64,000 nucleotides of DNA from Paenibacillus donghaensis (GTDB lineage: Bacteria > Bacillota > Bacilli > Paenibacillales > Paenibacillaceae), in assembly GCF_002192415.1 (NCBI RefSeq), contig NZ_CP021780.1, forward strand, positions 1,426,001 to 1,490,000. Reading direction: 5' to 3'. Numbering within the stretch: the stretch's first letter is position 1; the number at the start of each line of letters is the position of its first letter. The notes under the pieces are model-generated. The model was given only the letters and a program-made list of their open reading frames with translations. It did not search any database and had not been told where the DNA came from. Position numbers and translations under genes: made by a program. Below, piece by piece: positions 26,117 through 33,431 of this stretch.

Positions 26117-26272
26117 ATGAGAGTCGGATTGCGGATCATCATGATGTTGAGCTGTGTGGGCCTGGTTGTGTTTGGACACCGTGAGGTCGGCTATGGCTCT
26201 TTGGGACTGATGTTCGTTGGTCTTATAGGGCTGCTGGGCTTACTCTATGACTATAACCGCAAATACCAATAG
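26117..26272 (+). CDS. Small membrane protein, 51 residues
   Basis: An ORF between GH112 and GH29 with GGGAGGATG 9 bases before ATG 26117. Two hydrophobic stretches (about residues 4-20, I-I-M-M-L-S-C-V-G-L-V-V-F; and 27-43, LGLMFVGLIGLLGLLY) are linked by a short charged turn GHREVGYG, and the end is basic (DYNRKYQ). That fits a hairpin of two short membrane helices. Its good ribosome site and operon position argue that it is real. I do not recognise a function; small proteins of this kind may assist the importer. Confidence 0.7.
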   Translation: MRVGLRIIMMLSCVGLVVFGHREVGYGSLGLMFVGLIGLLGLLYDYNRKYQ

Positions 26273-26300
26273 AAATGACCAGAAAGGATTACCGCAGCAG

Positions 26301-27731
26301 ATGAATATGAAGGATATCGCCAACATCAGGCCGTCACGTAGACAATATGGCTGGCAAAAACTGGAGTTCTACGGGTTCATCCACTTTGGCATAACAACGA
26401 TGACCGGACGGGAGTGGGGGCTTGGACATGAGGAGCTGTCGCTGTTCAATCCCCGGCAGCTGGATGCTGCAGAATGGGTGAAGCTGCTGCAGGAAGCAGG
26501 GATGAAGGCTGTGATCCTGACCTGCAAGCATCATGACGGATTCTGCCTCTGGCCGAGCCGCTATACGGAGCATACCGTGGCGAATACGCCGTGGAGAAAC
26601 GGTAGTGGTGATCTGGTGAAAGAGGTTGCCGAGGCGTGCCGGGAGCAGGGTCTGAAATTCGGCGTGTATCTGTCGCCGTGGGACCGCACGGAATCTTCCT
26701 ATGGAGAAGGCAAGGCCTACGATGATTTCTATGTGCAGCAGCTGACTGAGCTGCTCACGAATTACGGCGAGATCGGCTGCGTCTGGCTCGATGGCGCCAA
26801 TGGGGAAGGACCCAGCGGCAAGAAGCAATATTATGATTGGGACCGGTATTATGAGACGGTCCGCCGTCTTCAGCCGCAATGTGTGATCAGTGTCTGCGGC
26901 CCGGATATCCGCTGGGTCGGCAATGAAGCAGGCCATACGAGGAAGGAAGAATGGAGTGTGGTGCCGCGAATCGTCCAGGACGCCGAGAAAATCGCCGAGA
27001 AATCGCAGCACGCGGACGACGGGGAGTTCTCCCGTTCGTTCAATTCCATGGACGAGGATCTGGGTAGCCGCAGCGCCATCGCGGGCTATGACGGGGAGTG
27101 GGTCTGGTACCCTGCTGAGGTGAATACGTCGATCCGGCCGGGCTGGTTCTACCATGAAGAAGAGGACAGTCAGGTGAGAAGCGACCGTGAACTGTTCGAG
27201 ATCTATCTGAATGCGGTGGGAGGCAATACGACCTTTCTGCTCAACATTCCGCCGGATAAGGACGGAATCATTGCTGAACCAGACCGGGAGGTCCTGCGGA
27301 GGCTTGGCAAGCGGATTGCCGCTCTGGGCGAGGCGAATCTGGCTCAGCAAGCCGCATTTACCGTATCCAGCTCTGAATATAATGCCTATGCTGTCAAATG
27401 GCTTGCCGGTGAGCATTCCGAGGCCTGCTGGAAGCCGGTGCAGGAGGACCTGGAGCCATGGGTCGAGCTGGCTTTCTCGGAACAGATAGAATGGAACACG
27501 ATTATTCTGCAGGAGCATATTCTGCTGGGACAACGGGTGGAGGCCTTTGAAATATGGTCGGCCGACCCCGGCGGGTGGCAGAAGCTTGCAGAAGGGACCG
27601 TGATCGGCTACAAAAAAATCATCCGTGTTCCGCAGACCTCATCCACACATCTGAAGCTTGTATTCAAAGAGTTCCGCGAGTTCCCTACGCTCGCACAGAT
27701 TAGAATCCTTAACATCCAGAATGATGCTTAA
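26301..27731 (+). CDS. GH29 alpha-L-fucosidase
   Basis: A 476-residue enzyme without a signal peptide, so acting inside the cell on imported sugars. The GH29 barrel shows FYGFIHFG (23-30), LTCKHHDGFCLWPS (73-86) and the nucleophile strand GCVWLDGANGEG with Asp164 as the predicted nucleophile. A beta-sandwich domain follows (from about 355, WVELAFSEQIEWNTIILQE), as in the subfamily that cuts alpha-1,3/1,4 fucose. The frame extends back to 26247 inside the small membrane-protein gene; ATG 26301 (AAAGGA 12 bases upstream) is preferred. With GH112 it would convert fucosylated Gal-beta1,3-HexNAc units to galactose 1-phosphate and HexNAc. Confidence 0.88.
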   Translation: MNMKDIANIRPSRRQYGWQKLEFYGFIHFGITTMTGREWGLGHEELSLFNPRQLDAAEWVKLLQEAGMKAVILTCKHHDGFCLWPSRYTEHTVANTPWRNGSGDLVKEVAEACREQGLKFGVYLSPWDRTESSYGEGKAYDDFYVQQLTELLTNYGEIGCVWLDGANGEGPSGKKQYYDWDRYYETVRRLQPQCVISVCGPDIRWVGNEAGHTRKEEWSVVPRIVQDAEKIAEKSQHADDGEFSRSFNSMDEDLGSRSAIAGYDGEWVWYPAEVNTSIRPGWFYHEEEDSQVRSDRELFEIYLNAVGGNTTFLLNIPPDKDGIIAEPDREVLRRLGKRIAALGEANLAQQAAFTVSSSEYNAYAVKWLAGEHSEACWKPVQEDLEPWVELAFSEQIEWNTIILQEHILLGQRVEAFEIWSADPGGWQKLAEGTVIGYKKIIRVPQTSSTHLKLVFKEFREFPTLAQIRILNIQNDA

Positions 27732-27743
27732 TACGCAGCACAG

Positions 27744-27776
27744 AACCCTCTCTCTTCGCGCTGCGGAGAGAGGGTT
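27744..27776. terminator. Terminator-like hairpin between converging genes
   Basis: AACCCTCTCTC/GAGAGAGGGTT, 11 perfect pairs, with an 11-base loop, followed by GTGTTGT. It lies between the fucosidase gene and the converging LtrA gene. Confidence 0.7.
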
Positions 27777-27810
27777 GTGTTGTACGCTGCTTATGACCCT
27801 ATTGCTGCAA

Positions 27811-28899
27811 TCAAATCGTTGACTTGGCAAACACTACGAAGAACAACATAATTTCCGCCAGCAGCAGATGCACCGGCACCGTAATGAGCAGATCAATGCC
27901 GAACAAGACGCAGAGCATAACGCCGAGACCAAGGATAACCTTATAGTCGGTTCTGCGGTGACTGAAGCTGTAGCGATTAAAGACAAAGCTTACGGCAAGG
28001 AAATAGATCAGCACAGAGCCGAAGGTGAAGCACACCAGGAACAGGTAATCCATTTGCCCGACAAACATCAGCTGCAAGGCGGCGGCGATCATGCTCAGCG
28101 AGAAGTATATAAACAAATGTCCGTACATCAGTGTCTGTCCAGCCGTCTCCGTGGTCTCATCCATATGATGCTCCAGCTTCTCGAAATATTGCCACCAGAT
28201 GGAAATTACGCAGATGAAGGCCATGACCGCGAACCCGACCGTTGATGCCGTGAAGGCTTCGGACTGCAGTACCGCGAGCATGCTGATGACGGATTCGCCC
28301 AGCAGAATCAGAGTGAACAGCCCAAAGCGTTCCAGCAAATGAGCGGTATGGATGGGTGTAATCACTAATTTGCGGCGGCCGATCAGCGGGACCAGGACAT
28401 CTACAGCAATCCCGGCGTAGAGAACGAAATATCTGATCCAGGAATCGAAGAACAGCGAGCAGCAGGAAATCACAATCCCGATCCAGAAGTAGGTGCCGAA
28501 GAACTGCGCGGTTTCTCTTTTGTGACCGGTATGAACACGTGCAGTAAGCAGATACTGTACAATCGTAAGCGTCCTTAAGCCGATATATCCAATTAGAAAA
28601 GACAGATAATAGGCGTTGAAATCCGTGTTCAGACTGGCAGTCATTATCAGCACAAAAAACAATTGCAAAATCATAAAAATTCGCTGTTTATTGCTGTCCT
28701 CGCCGAAACGGTTGTTGTATACGCTCTGCCCAACCCATGCCCACCAGATCGGGATGAAGATCAGCATAAACTTCGCCAGATGCTCGGCGGTAATCACACC
28801 ATGCTCAACATGCAGCAGAACATGCGTGGCTTTGGACACTGCGGCCACAAATAACAGATCATAGAACAACTCAAGCCAGGTAACCTTTTTATGCTTCAT
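27811..28899 (-). CDS. Low temperature requirement protein A (LtrA) family membrane protein
   Basis: A 362-residue protein with about 8-10 membrane helices and the LtrA N terminus VTWLELFYDLLFVAAVSKATHVL. Further family marks are FIPIWWAWVGQSVYNNRF (52-70) and ERFGLFTLILLGESVISML (about 200-218). ATG 28899 is chosen: GAGAGGAG lies 10 bases upstream and the family begins here; the frame extends to 28923. LtrA was named for cold growth of Listeria, but its biochemical role is unresolved. It is a single-gene unit. Confidence 0.9.
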   Translation of the reverse strand: MKHKKVTWLELFYDLLFVAAVSKATHVLLHVEHGVITAEHLAKFMLIFIPIWWAWVGQSVYNNRFGEDSNKQRIFMILQLFFVLIMTASLNTDFNAYYLSFLIGYIGLRTLTIVQYLLTARVHTGHKRETAQFFGTYFWIGIVISCCSLFFDSWIRYFVLYAGIAVDVLVPLIGRRKLVITPIHTAHLLERFGLFTLILLGESVISMLAVLQSEAFTASTVGFAVMAFICVISIWWQYFEKLEHHMDETTETAGQTLMYGHLFIYFSLSMIAAALQLMFVGQMDYLFLVCFTFGSVLIYFLAVSFVFNRYSFSHRRTDYKVILGLGVMLCVLFGIDLLITVPVHLLLAEIMLFFVVFAKSTI

Positions 28900-29052
28900 T
28901 TTGCCTGAGCTCCTCTCCATCATCCTTTTCTGTCATCAAAATGTGAATATTCTGTGATAACAGCTTTTATTTATACTTTAATCTATAGATCATGCCACTA
29001 CAATATGTTCTCAGAATAGTTCTCTTCTGAAGAATGCTCTAAAAAGGGCGGG

Positions 29053-29226
29053 ATGGAATTAGCTACATTTGTCCGGGGAGAACGATCAGGCACAGCGGGA
29101 TATTACATGCTTTGCAATGAAGAGATCCGCTGCAATTTCCGCAACGGCGTGGATATGAAACAGCTGATAGATCAATACGGCTTATCTATGGACAGCATCA
29201 GAAAGATCGTCTATTCAAGAACATAA
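29053..29226 (+). CDS. Short HTH protein or gene remnant (57 residues)
   Basis: A short frame with ATG 29053 and a weak ribosome site (AAGGGCGGG). Its C-terminal 35 residues, NEEIRCNFRNGVDMKQLIDQ and YGLSMDSIRKIVY, fit the C-terminal helix-turn-helix of Mor/CD3324-type small regulators (N-x-x-I-x-x-x-x-x-x-G-x-x-x-x-x-L-A-x-x-Y-x-L-S-x-x-x-I-R-x-I). Those proteins are about 85-90 residues, and the N-terminal half is missing here, so this may be a truncated remnant. It lies alone after LtrA. Confidence 0.5.
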   Translation: MELATFVRGERSGTAGYYMLCNEEIRCNFRNGVDMKQLIDQYGLSMDSIRKIVYSRT

Positions 29227-29304
29227 TCAATCCCCGACAGCTCCTCTGCTGAGGATTCTCTTATTGTGTAGAGATTATGATTTACTTTAGTTGTGGATAA
29301 TGTA

Positions 29305-29623
29305 GTTACTACCGACCGTCCCCGCGATTTAGCGTGTTGCTCTGCAACCTTCAGAGTAATTAAGTGCGAAACTGCAACTAAATTCCACCGAAACTCCTGT
29401 CAGGGAACAAATAAGTGCGAATCTGCAACTATTTTCGAGAAAATCGCTTCTTTAAAGCTCAAAACTTCAAATTAGATGCTTATTTGCACTTATTTCCTCC
29501 AAAAAGGAAAAAATAGGCTAATTAGATGCGTTTTCGCAACTAAATTGGCGGACTCTCTTCTTATGAAGCTATCAAGAGGCTGAGGGTTTGATGCCCTTAT
29601 CATACGGAGGCCTAAATACTAAC
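29305..29623. mobile_element. MITE-like element with family A arms, 319 bp
   Basis: The left end GTTACTACCGACC and right end GGCCTAAATACTAAC are degenerate versions of the terminal inverted repeats at 54226-54543, and the lengths are 319 and 318 bases. The inside is collinear with that element: AAATAAGTGCGAATCTGCAA, then GCTCAAAACT-N-ATTAGATGC, then AATTAGATGCG. No reading frame is supported. It explains most of the non-coding stretch after 29226. Confidence 0.75.
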
Positions 29624-29639
29624 ATAAGGATTATATAAA

Positions 29640-29990
29640 GTTAAGGTCTTGCGCATTCCGCAGGAACAGCCCGCCTGTGACCTTAACCCCGGCGTGCATC
29701 CCGTCAGGGATAGCGGGCCAGCCCCTGCGGCGTCCAAGCGGTCCCGAAGGGATAAGCGTTCCACCCTCCCCAGCTCCCTAAACACCGTACCGTCAGACTC
29801 ATTCGCCAAACTTGCGGGAGTCCAGAGGGTGCAGCCCTTTGAGGCCCTCCCTTGGAAGGGAGGGTTTGGGTGGGATCGAATCTTGGTATCGAATCTTGGT
29901 ATAGATTTTTTATAGCAGAACTAGCCATATTCTCCCCCTCCTTATGTTCCTATAATGAAGGTAATACAGAGTGTACAGGAGGAGAACCCA
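29640..29990. other. Non-coding GC-rich stretch before the GNAT gene
   Basis: It contains a perfect stem CCCTCCCTT/AAGGGAGGG (29845-29864) and a 13-base direct duplication TCGAATCTTGGTA (29876-29888 and 29889-29901). Open frames here have no coding character that I can recognise. The last 50 bases hold the promoter and ribosome site of the next gene. Confidence 0.4.
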
Positions 29991-29992
29991 AA

Positions 29993-30904
29993 ATGAAAAC
30001 ACATTACAGAGACTATAACCCGGAGGATATGATCAAGGTCCGCAATTTTCTCTCCAGCTCATATGCCAAGCTGAAGCGGCCGAGCAACTGGCTGATTGGC
30101 CGTTTTGAGTTTGAGGTGTTTTTTATGAACAAACGGGCAGGCTGGCTGCCGGGCTGGGAACAGAATATCGGGCTATGGGAGGATGAGCACGGAGAACTGG
30201 CCGCCGTGGCAGGCCGGGATGGCGATTATTATTTTCTGCTGGATTCCGAGGAGCCGCCGGCTGAGCTGCTGCGTGAAATATTTGCTTTTATGGAGAAAAA
30301 GAGCTTTCAGAATTCCGGTGACCGCTGCAAGGTGGCGATTCCTGCCGGAATGGTTCAGCTCGAGGAGCTGGCGGCAAGCCGCGGCTATCAGCTGCTGAAT
30401 GAGCGGGACAGTACAGGCTGCATCGAGCTGAGCCGCGAGTTCCCGGTTCGGCTTCCGGCGGGCTATCAGCTCCGCAGCGGAGAGGAAGTCAGCGACAGGG
30501 ACAAGGCGATGGGACATATCATGGCGTTCGATTACCCGGATACGGAGCGGGCCGAGCTGATGCTTGAGCATTTTGGCGGCATTCGTGAAGCGCCCAGCTA
30601 CCACCCCGAGCTGGATTTGGCCGTGGTGAACGGGCAAGGAGAGGTCGTTTCCTTCTGTAATGTGTTCTTGGATGAGGACAATAAGCTTGGGGTATTGGAA
30701 CCGGTGGGTACCCACAAGGGCTATAGAAAGCAGGGTCTGGCTAAAGCCATCATCTATGAATGCCTGAACCGGCTGCGGGCCATGGGCATGCTGAAAGCAT
30801 ATGTCGGCCCTATGCAGCCTTTCTATGAACGGATCGGATTCGTACAAGCTGTAGAACTTAAGGTATGGGAGTCCACCATCCGTTATAATCAAGAGGAGCG
30901 CTGA
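29993..30904 (+). CDS. GNAT-family N-acetyltransferase
   Basis: A 303-residue protein. ATG 29993 has AGGAGGAG about 9 bases upstream; the longer frame back to 29852 has no ribosome site. The acetyl-CoA-binding GNAT core is at the C terminus: GVLEPVGTHKGYRKQGLAKAIIYECLNRLRAMGM (about residues 225-258), with the R/Q-x-x-G-x-A pyrophosphate loop. The first 150 residues (FEFEVFFMNKRAGWLPGWEQNIGLWED) look like a second, degenerate GNAT half. The substrate is unknown. It appears to be in an operon with the next two genes. Confidence 0.82.
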   Translation: MKTHYRDYNPEDMIKVRNFLSSSYAKLKRPSNWLIGRFEFEVFFMNKRAGWLPGWEQNIGLWEDEHGELAAVAGRDGDYYFLLDSEEPPAELLREIFAFMEKKSFQNSGDRCKVAIPAGMVQLEELAASRGYQLLNERDSTGCIELSREFPVRLPAGYQLRSGEEVSDRDKAMGHIMAFDYPDTERAELMLEHFGGIREAPSYHPELDLAVVNGQGEVVSFCNVFLDEDNKLGVLEPVGTHKGYRKQGLAKAIIYECLNRLRAMGMLKAYVGPMQPFYERIGFVQAVELKVWESTIRYNQEER

Positions 30905-30949
30905 ACCTCAGTAAGGGAGCGCACCGGATAACGGGAGGTGCAGAAGAGC

Positions 30950-31627
30950 ATGATCAGAATCATGGCAAGAGCACAGCTGAGGGATGAAGGGGAGGCAGGT
31001 ACGGCATACCTGCGGACCGGCGGAGAAGCGGTAAGGTTGATCGGTGCAGGTCAATTGATGACTGCCGCCGCCTACAAGTGGAACCGCAATGTGTTCCTCT
31101 ATTATGAATGCAAGGAAGCGGCGCTGACTCCGGAAGCGCTGCTTCCTTGCGTGTCGGAGATGCTGGAGGATTGGCCGGGAATCGCCGAGCCGCGCAAGTG
31201 GGTTCCGCTGATCGATGTGTTCCATTTCAATGCCCCGCAGGATGCAGAGCATTGGCGGCGCAAGCAGCCTGTAGAGCGGCAGGTCGGCAGGGTAGCGCAC
31301 CTGAAGCCGGAGATGGTCGCCAGCTACATTTATTATCACTATCAGCTTCAGGAGGAGCAGGCTTTCTACGGGCCGAAATACGAGATCATCGGGCTGCACG
31401 AGAACCTGCTGTTCGGCTATCAGGAGTTCCCGGCGGTTGTGGAAGAGCCTGTCGTCACAGGAAAGCTGGCTACCTCGGGCACACCTGAAGACTGGAGTCA
31501 GTCACGGATGGACCTGCATTTCCAGCCCTGGCCGGACGGCCATTTGTATTTCAAACCTGTGGAAACCTTGTTTAGCCTGCAGGAGAAGGACGGGCAACGA
31601 AGCAGCCTGGAGGAAGAGAAGGAGTGA
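30950..31627 (+). CDS. Uncharacterised protein (225 residues)
   Basis: I do not recognise this family. ATG 30950 has GGGAGG 11 bases upstream; GTG 30938 overlaps that site. It has no signal peptide or membrane segment. Features are an N-terminal strand-rich part (MIRIMARAQLRD, NRNVFLYYECK), a helical middle, then LKPEMVASYIYYHYQLQEEQ, FGYQEFPAV and an acidic-charged tail. The pattern suggests an alpha/beta-barrel-type cytosolic protein. It is 45 bases after the GNAT gene and 6 bases before the VOC gene, so the three are probably co-transcribed. Confidence 0.6.
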   Translation: MIRIMARAQLRDEGEAGTAYLRTGGEAVRLIGAGQLMTAAAYKWNRNVFLYYECKEAALTPEALLPCVSEMLEDWPGIAEPRKWVPLIDVFHFNAPQDAEHWRRKQPVERQVGRVAHLKPEMVASYIYYHYQLQEEQAFYGPKYEIIGLHENLLFGYQEFPAVVEEPVVTGKLATSGTPEDWSQSRMDLHFQPWPDGHLYFKPVETLFSLQEKDGQRSSLEEEKE

Positions 31628-31633
31628 AGAACA

Positions 31634-32020
31634 TTGGTTACCAGGCTATTACAGTCTCACAGCATATTCCCTACGCTTGATATTGAACAGACAGCCGCAT
31701 ACTACGTTCAGTATCTGGGTTTCAGAGCTGTACCTTATTTGGATGCTCAGGAGCCTCTTATTTGCTTATACCGTGATGATACGGAGATTATATTAACCTG
31801 CTCCCGGGGGCAGAGGGTGATTCCCAACCGGGAATTGTACGGGTATGGATATGATGCTTATTTTATTACAAGAGATCAGGAGCAGCTGGAGCAGGAATTG
31901 GCCGCAGCCGGGGTGAAGATCGTGCGCCCACTGATGAATACGGACTATAACAATAAGGACTTTGTGATCGAGGATATAGACGGCCGCTGGATCTGCTTCG
32001 GCATCAAACAGAACGGTTAA
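31634..32020 (+). CDS. VOC (glyoxalase/bleomycin-resistance) superfamily protein
   Basis: 128 residues from TTG 31634, with AAGGAG 9 bases upstream. It shows the beta-alpha-beta-beta-beta pattern of VOC proteins: HSIFPTLDIEQTAAYYVQYLGF (9-30), ELYGYGYDAYFIT, DQEQLEQELAAAGVKIVRPL, and at the end FVIEDIDGRWICFG, the usual D-P-D-G-N/W-x-I-x-F motif position. Substrate or ligand unknown; single-domain members often act as dimers in detoxification or antibiotic binding. Confidence 0.82.
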   Translation: MVTRLLQSHSIFPTLDIEQTAAYYVQYLGFRAVPYLDAQEPLICLYRDDTEIILTCSRGQRVIPNRELYGYGYDAYFITRDQEQLEQELAAAGVKIVRPLMNTDYNNKDFVIEDIDGRWICFGIKQNG

Positions 32021-32065
32021 GCTCATAGCATGTTGATTATTTCCATTCGCTCAGGAGGGTGACAG

Positions 32066-32255
32066 ATGATCTATATTACAGGTGATCTTCACGGCACCCA
32101 CTTATTTTCAGGCCATTGAAGACCGTCTGCAGTATAAGCAATGGTTCTTTGGCCATTATCATCAGAATGCCGAGCTGCCGCCAGAAGAAGATTGCTGTAC
32201 CGCGAACGTGTGCTGGTCTCAAATTCTCCTGTATAGTTTAATAAGTAATAGCTAA
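32066..32255 (+). pseudogene. Metallophosphoesterase remnant
   Basis: AGGAGGGTGACAG precedes ATG 32066, which starts MIYITGDLHGTH, the metal-binding beginning of calcineurin-like phosphoesterases (GD-x-HG). The frame stops at 32119. From 32103 another frame reads YFQAIEDRLQYKQWFFGHYH, the GHxH motif found near the C terminus of the same family, and ends at 32255. The middle (about 150-200 residues) is deleted and the ends are out of frame, so this is a relic. Confidence 0.75.
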
Positions 32256-32291
32256 ATTTATAAGTATTATAAATAGGAGGCTATGCAACTT

Positions 32292-33431
32292 ATGAGAAAA
32301 GCGTTCATCAGTCCAAGCAAATATGTGCAAGGGGAAGACGAACTGCTCAATTTGGGGTATTTTGTGAAATCCTTTGGGGAATCGGCTCTGCTGATCGCTC
32401 ACCAGGATGATGTGAAGCGTGTGCGCGGCAAGCTGGATGCTACGGCGGCGAAATTCGGCATCTCGTTTGTGGAGAGCGATTTTAAAGGAGAATGCTCACG
32501 CCAGGAGGTGGCAAGACTGCAGGCCATTGCCAAGGATAAGGGCTGTACCTGCACGATTGGTCTGGGCGGAGGTAAAGCAATTGATGCGGCCAAATGTGTA
32601 GCCGAAGGAGAAGCGCTGATTATCTGTCCGACGATTGCGGCTACCGATGCGCCAACCAGCCATTCTGCGGTGCTGTATACGCCGGAGGGTGCTTTTGACG
32701 ATTATGCCTATTTCAAGCAGAGTCCATCTGTGGTTCTGGTAGATACTACGGTGATTGCCAATGCGCCTACACGATTCCTGGTAGCGGGAATGGGCGATGC
32801 TCTATCGACTTATTATGAAGCGAGAGCGACGTCCCGGTCTTATTCCAGAGTGAATGCGAGCCTGCCGACAGGCTCCAGGGAAGGGTTTTGCCCGCCTGCC
32901 GTAGGTACCCATGCCGCGCTTGCGCTCGCCACGCTATGTTATGAAATGCTCTTGAAAGACGGTCCCCAGGCCAAAATCGCCAGCGATTGCAATAGTGTTA
33001 CCCAAGCGCTCGAGAATATCGTGGAGACCAATATCCTGCTCTCAGGTCTTGGCTTCGAAAGTGCGGGACTAGGCGCAGCGCATGCGATTCATGACGGGCT
33101 GACGATCCTGGAAGGTACTCATCACTATTATCACGGGGAAAAGGTAGCCTTCGGCACCCTTGCGCAGCTGGTCCTGGAGAACGCGCCTGCTCAAGAGCTG
33201 TATCAGGTGCTGGATTTCTGTCTGGAGGTAGGTTTGCCTGTCTGTCTGGCAGACATCGGCGTGAAGCATATTACCCAGGCTGAGCTGCTGGAGGTCGCCG
33301 AAAAAGCCTGCATTCCGGAGGAATCGATCCATGCAATGCCATTCCCGGTGACCGTAAACGGAGTGGCAGCAGCCATTGCGGCGGCGGACCGCATCGGCCA
33401 AGCGTATAAGAAGCTAAGGGAGGCTGAATAA
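32292..33431 (+). CDS. gldA: Glycerol dehydrogenase
   Basis: A 379-residue iron/zinc-type alcohol dehydrogenase. It oxidises glycerol to dihydroxyacetone with NAD. Motifs include the NAD-binding GLGGGKAIDAAKCVA (about residues 91-105), PTIAATDAPTSHSAVLYTPEG (119-139), AGMGDALSTYYEARA with the metal-binding Asp, and HAIHDGLTILEGTHHYYHGEKVAFG with the two metal-binding His. ATG 32292 (AGGAGG 11 bases upstream) is preferred to 32283, which is too close. The dihydroxyacetone kinase gene starts one base after its stop, so the pair takes glycerol to dihydroxyacetone phosphate. Confidence 0.93.
   Translation: MRKAFISPSKYVQGEDELLNLGYFVKSFGESALLIAHQDDVKRVRGKLDATAAKFGISFVESDFKGECSRQEVARLQAIAKDKGCTCTIGLGGGKAIDAAKCVAEGEALIICPTIAATDAPTSHSAVLYTPEGAFDDYAYFKQSPSVVLVDTTVIANAPTRFLVAGMGDALSTYYEARATSRSYSRVNASLPTGSREGFCPPAVGTHAALALATLCYEMLLKDGPQAKIASDCNSVTQALENIVETNILLSGLGFESAGLGAAHAIHDGLTILEGTHHYYHGEKVAFGTLAQLVLENAPAQELYQVLDFCLEVGLPVCLADIGVKHITQAELLEVAEKACIPEESIHAMPFPVTVNGVAAAIAAADRIGQAYKKLREAE

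Noticed and set aside
26334..27533. 399-codon minus-strand ORF
   Set aside because: It is antisense to the GH29 gene, whose family motifs are clear on the plus strand; the antisense product has no recognisable domain.
29649..29915. ORFs in the stretch before the GNAT gene
   Set aside because: Contains a 13-base duplication and a CCCTCCC/GGGAGGG hairpin and no ribosome site; likely non-coding.
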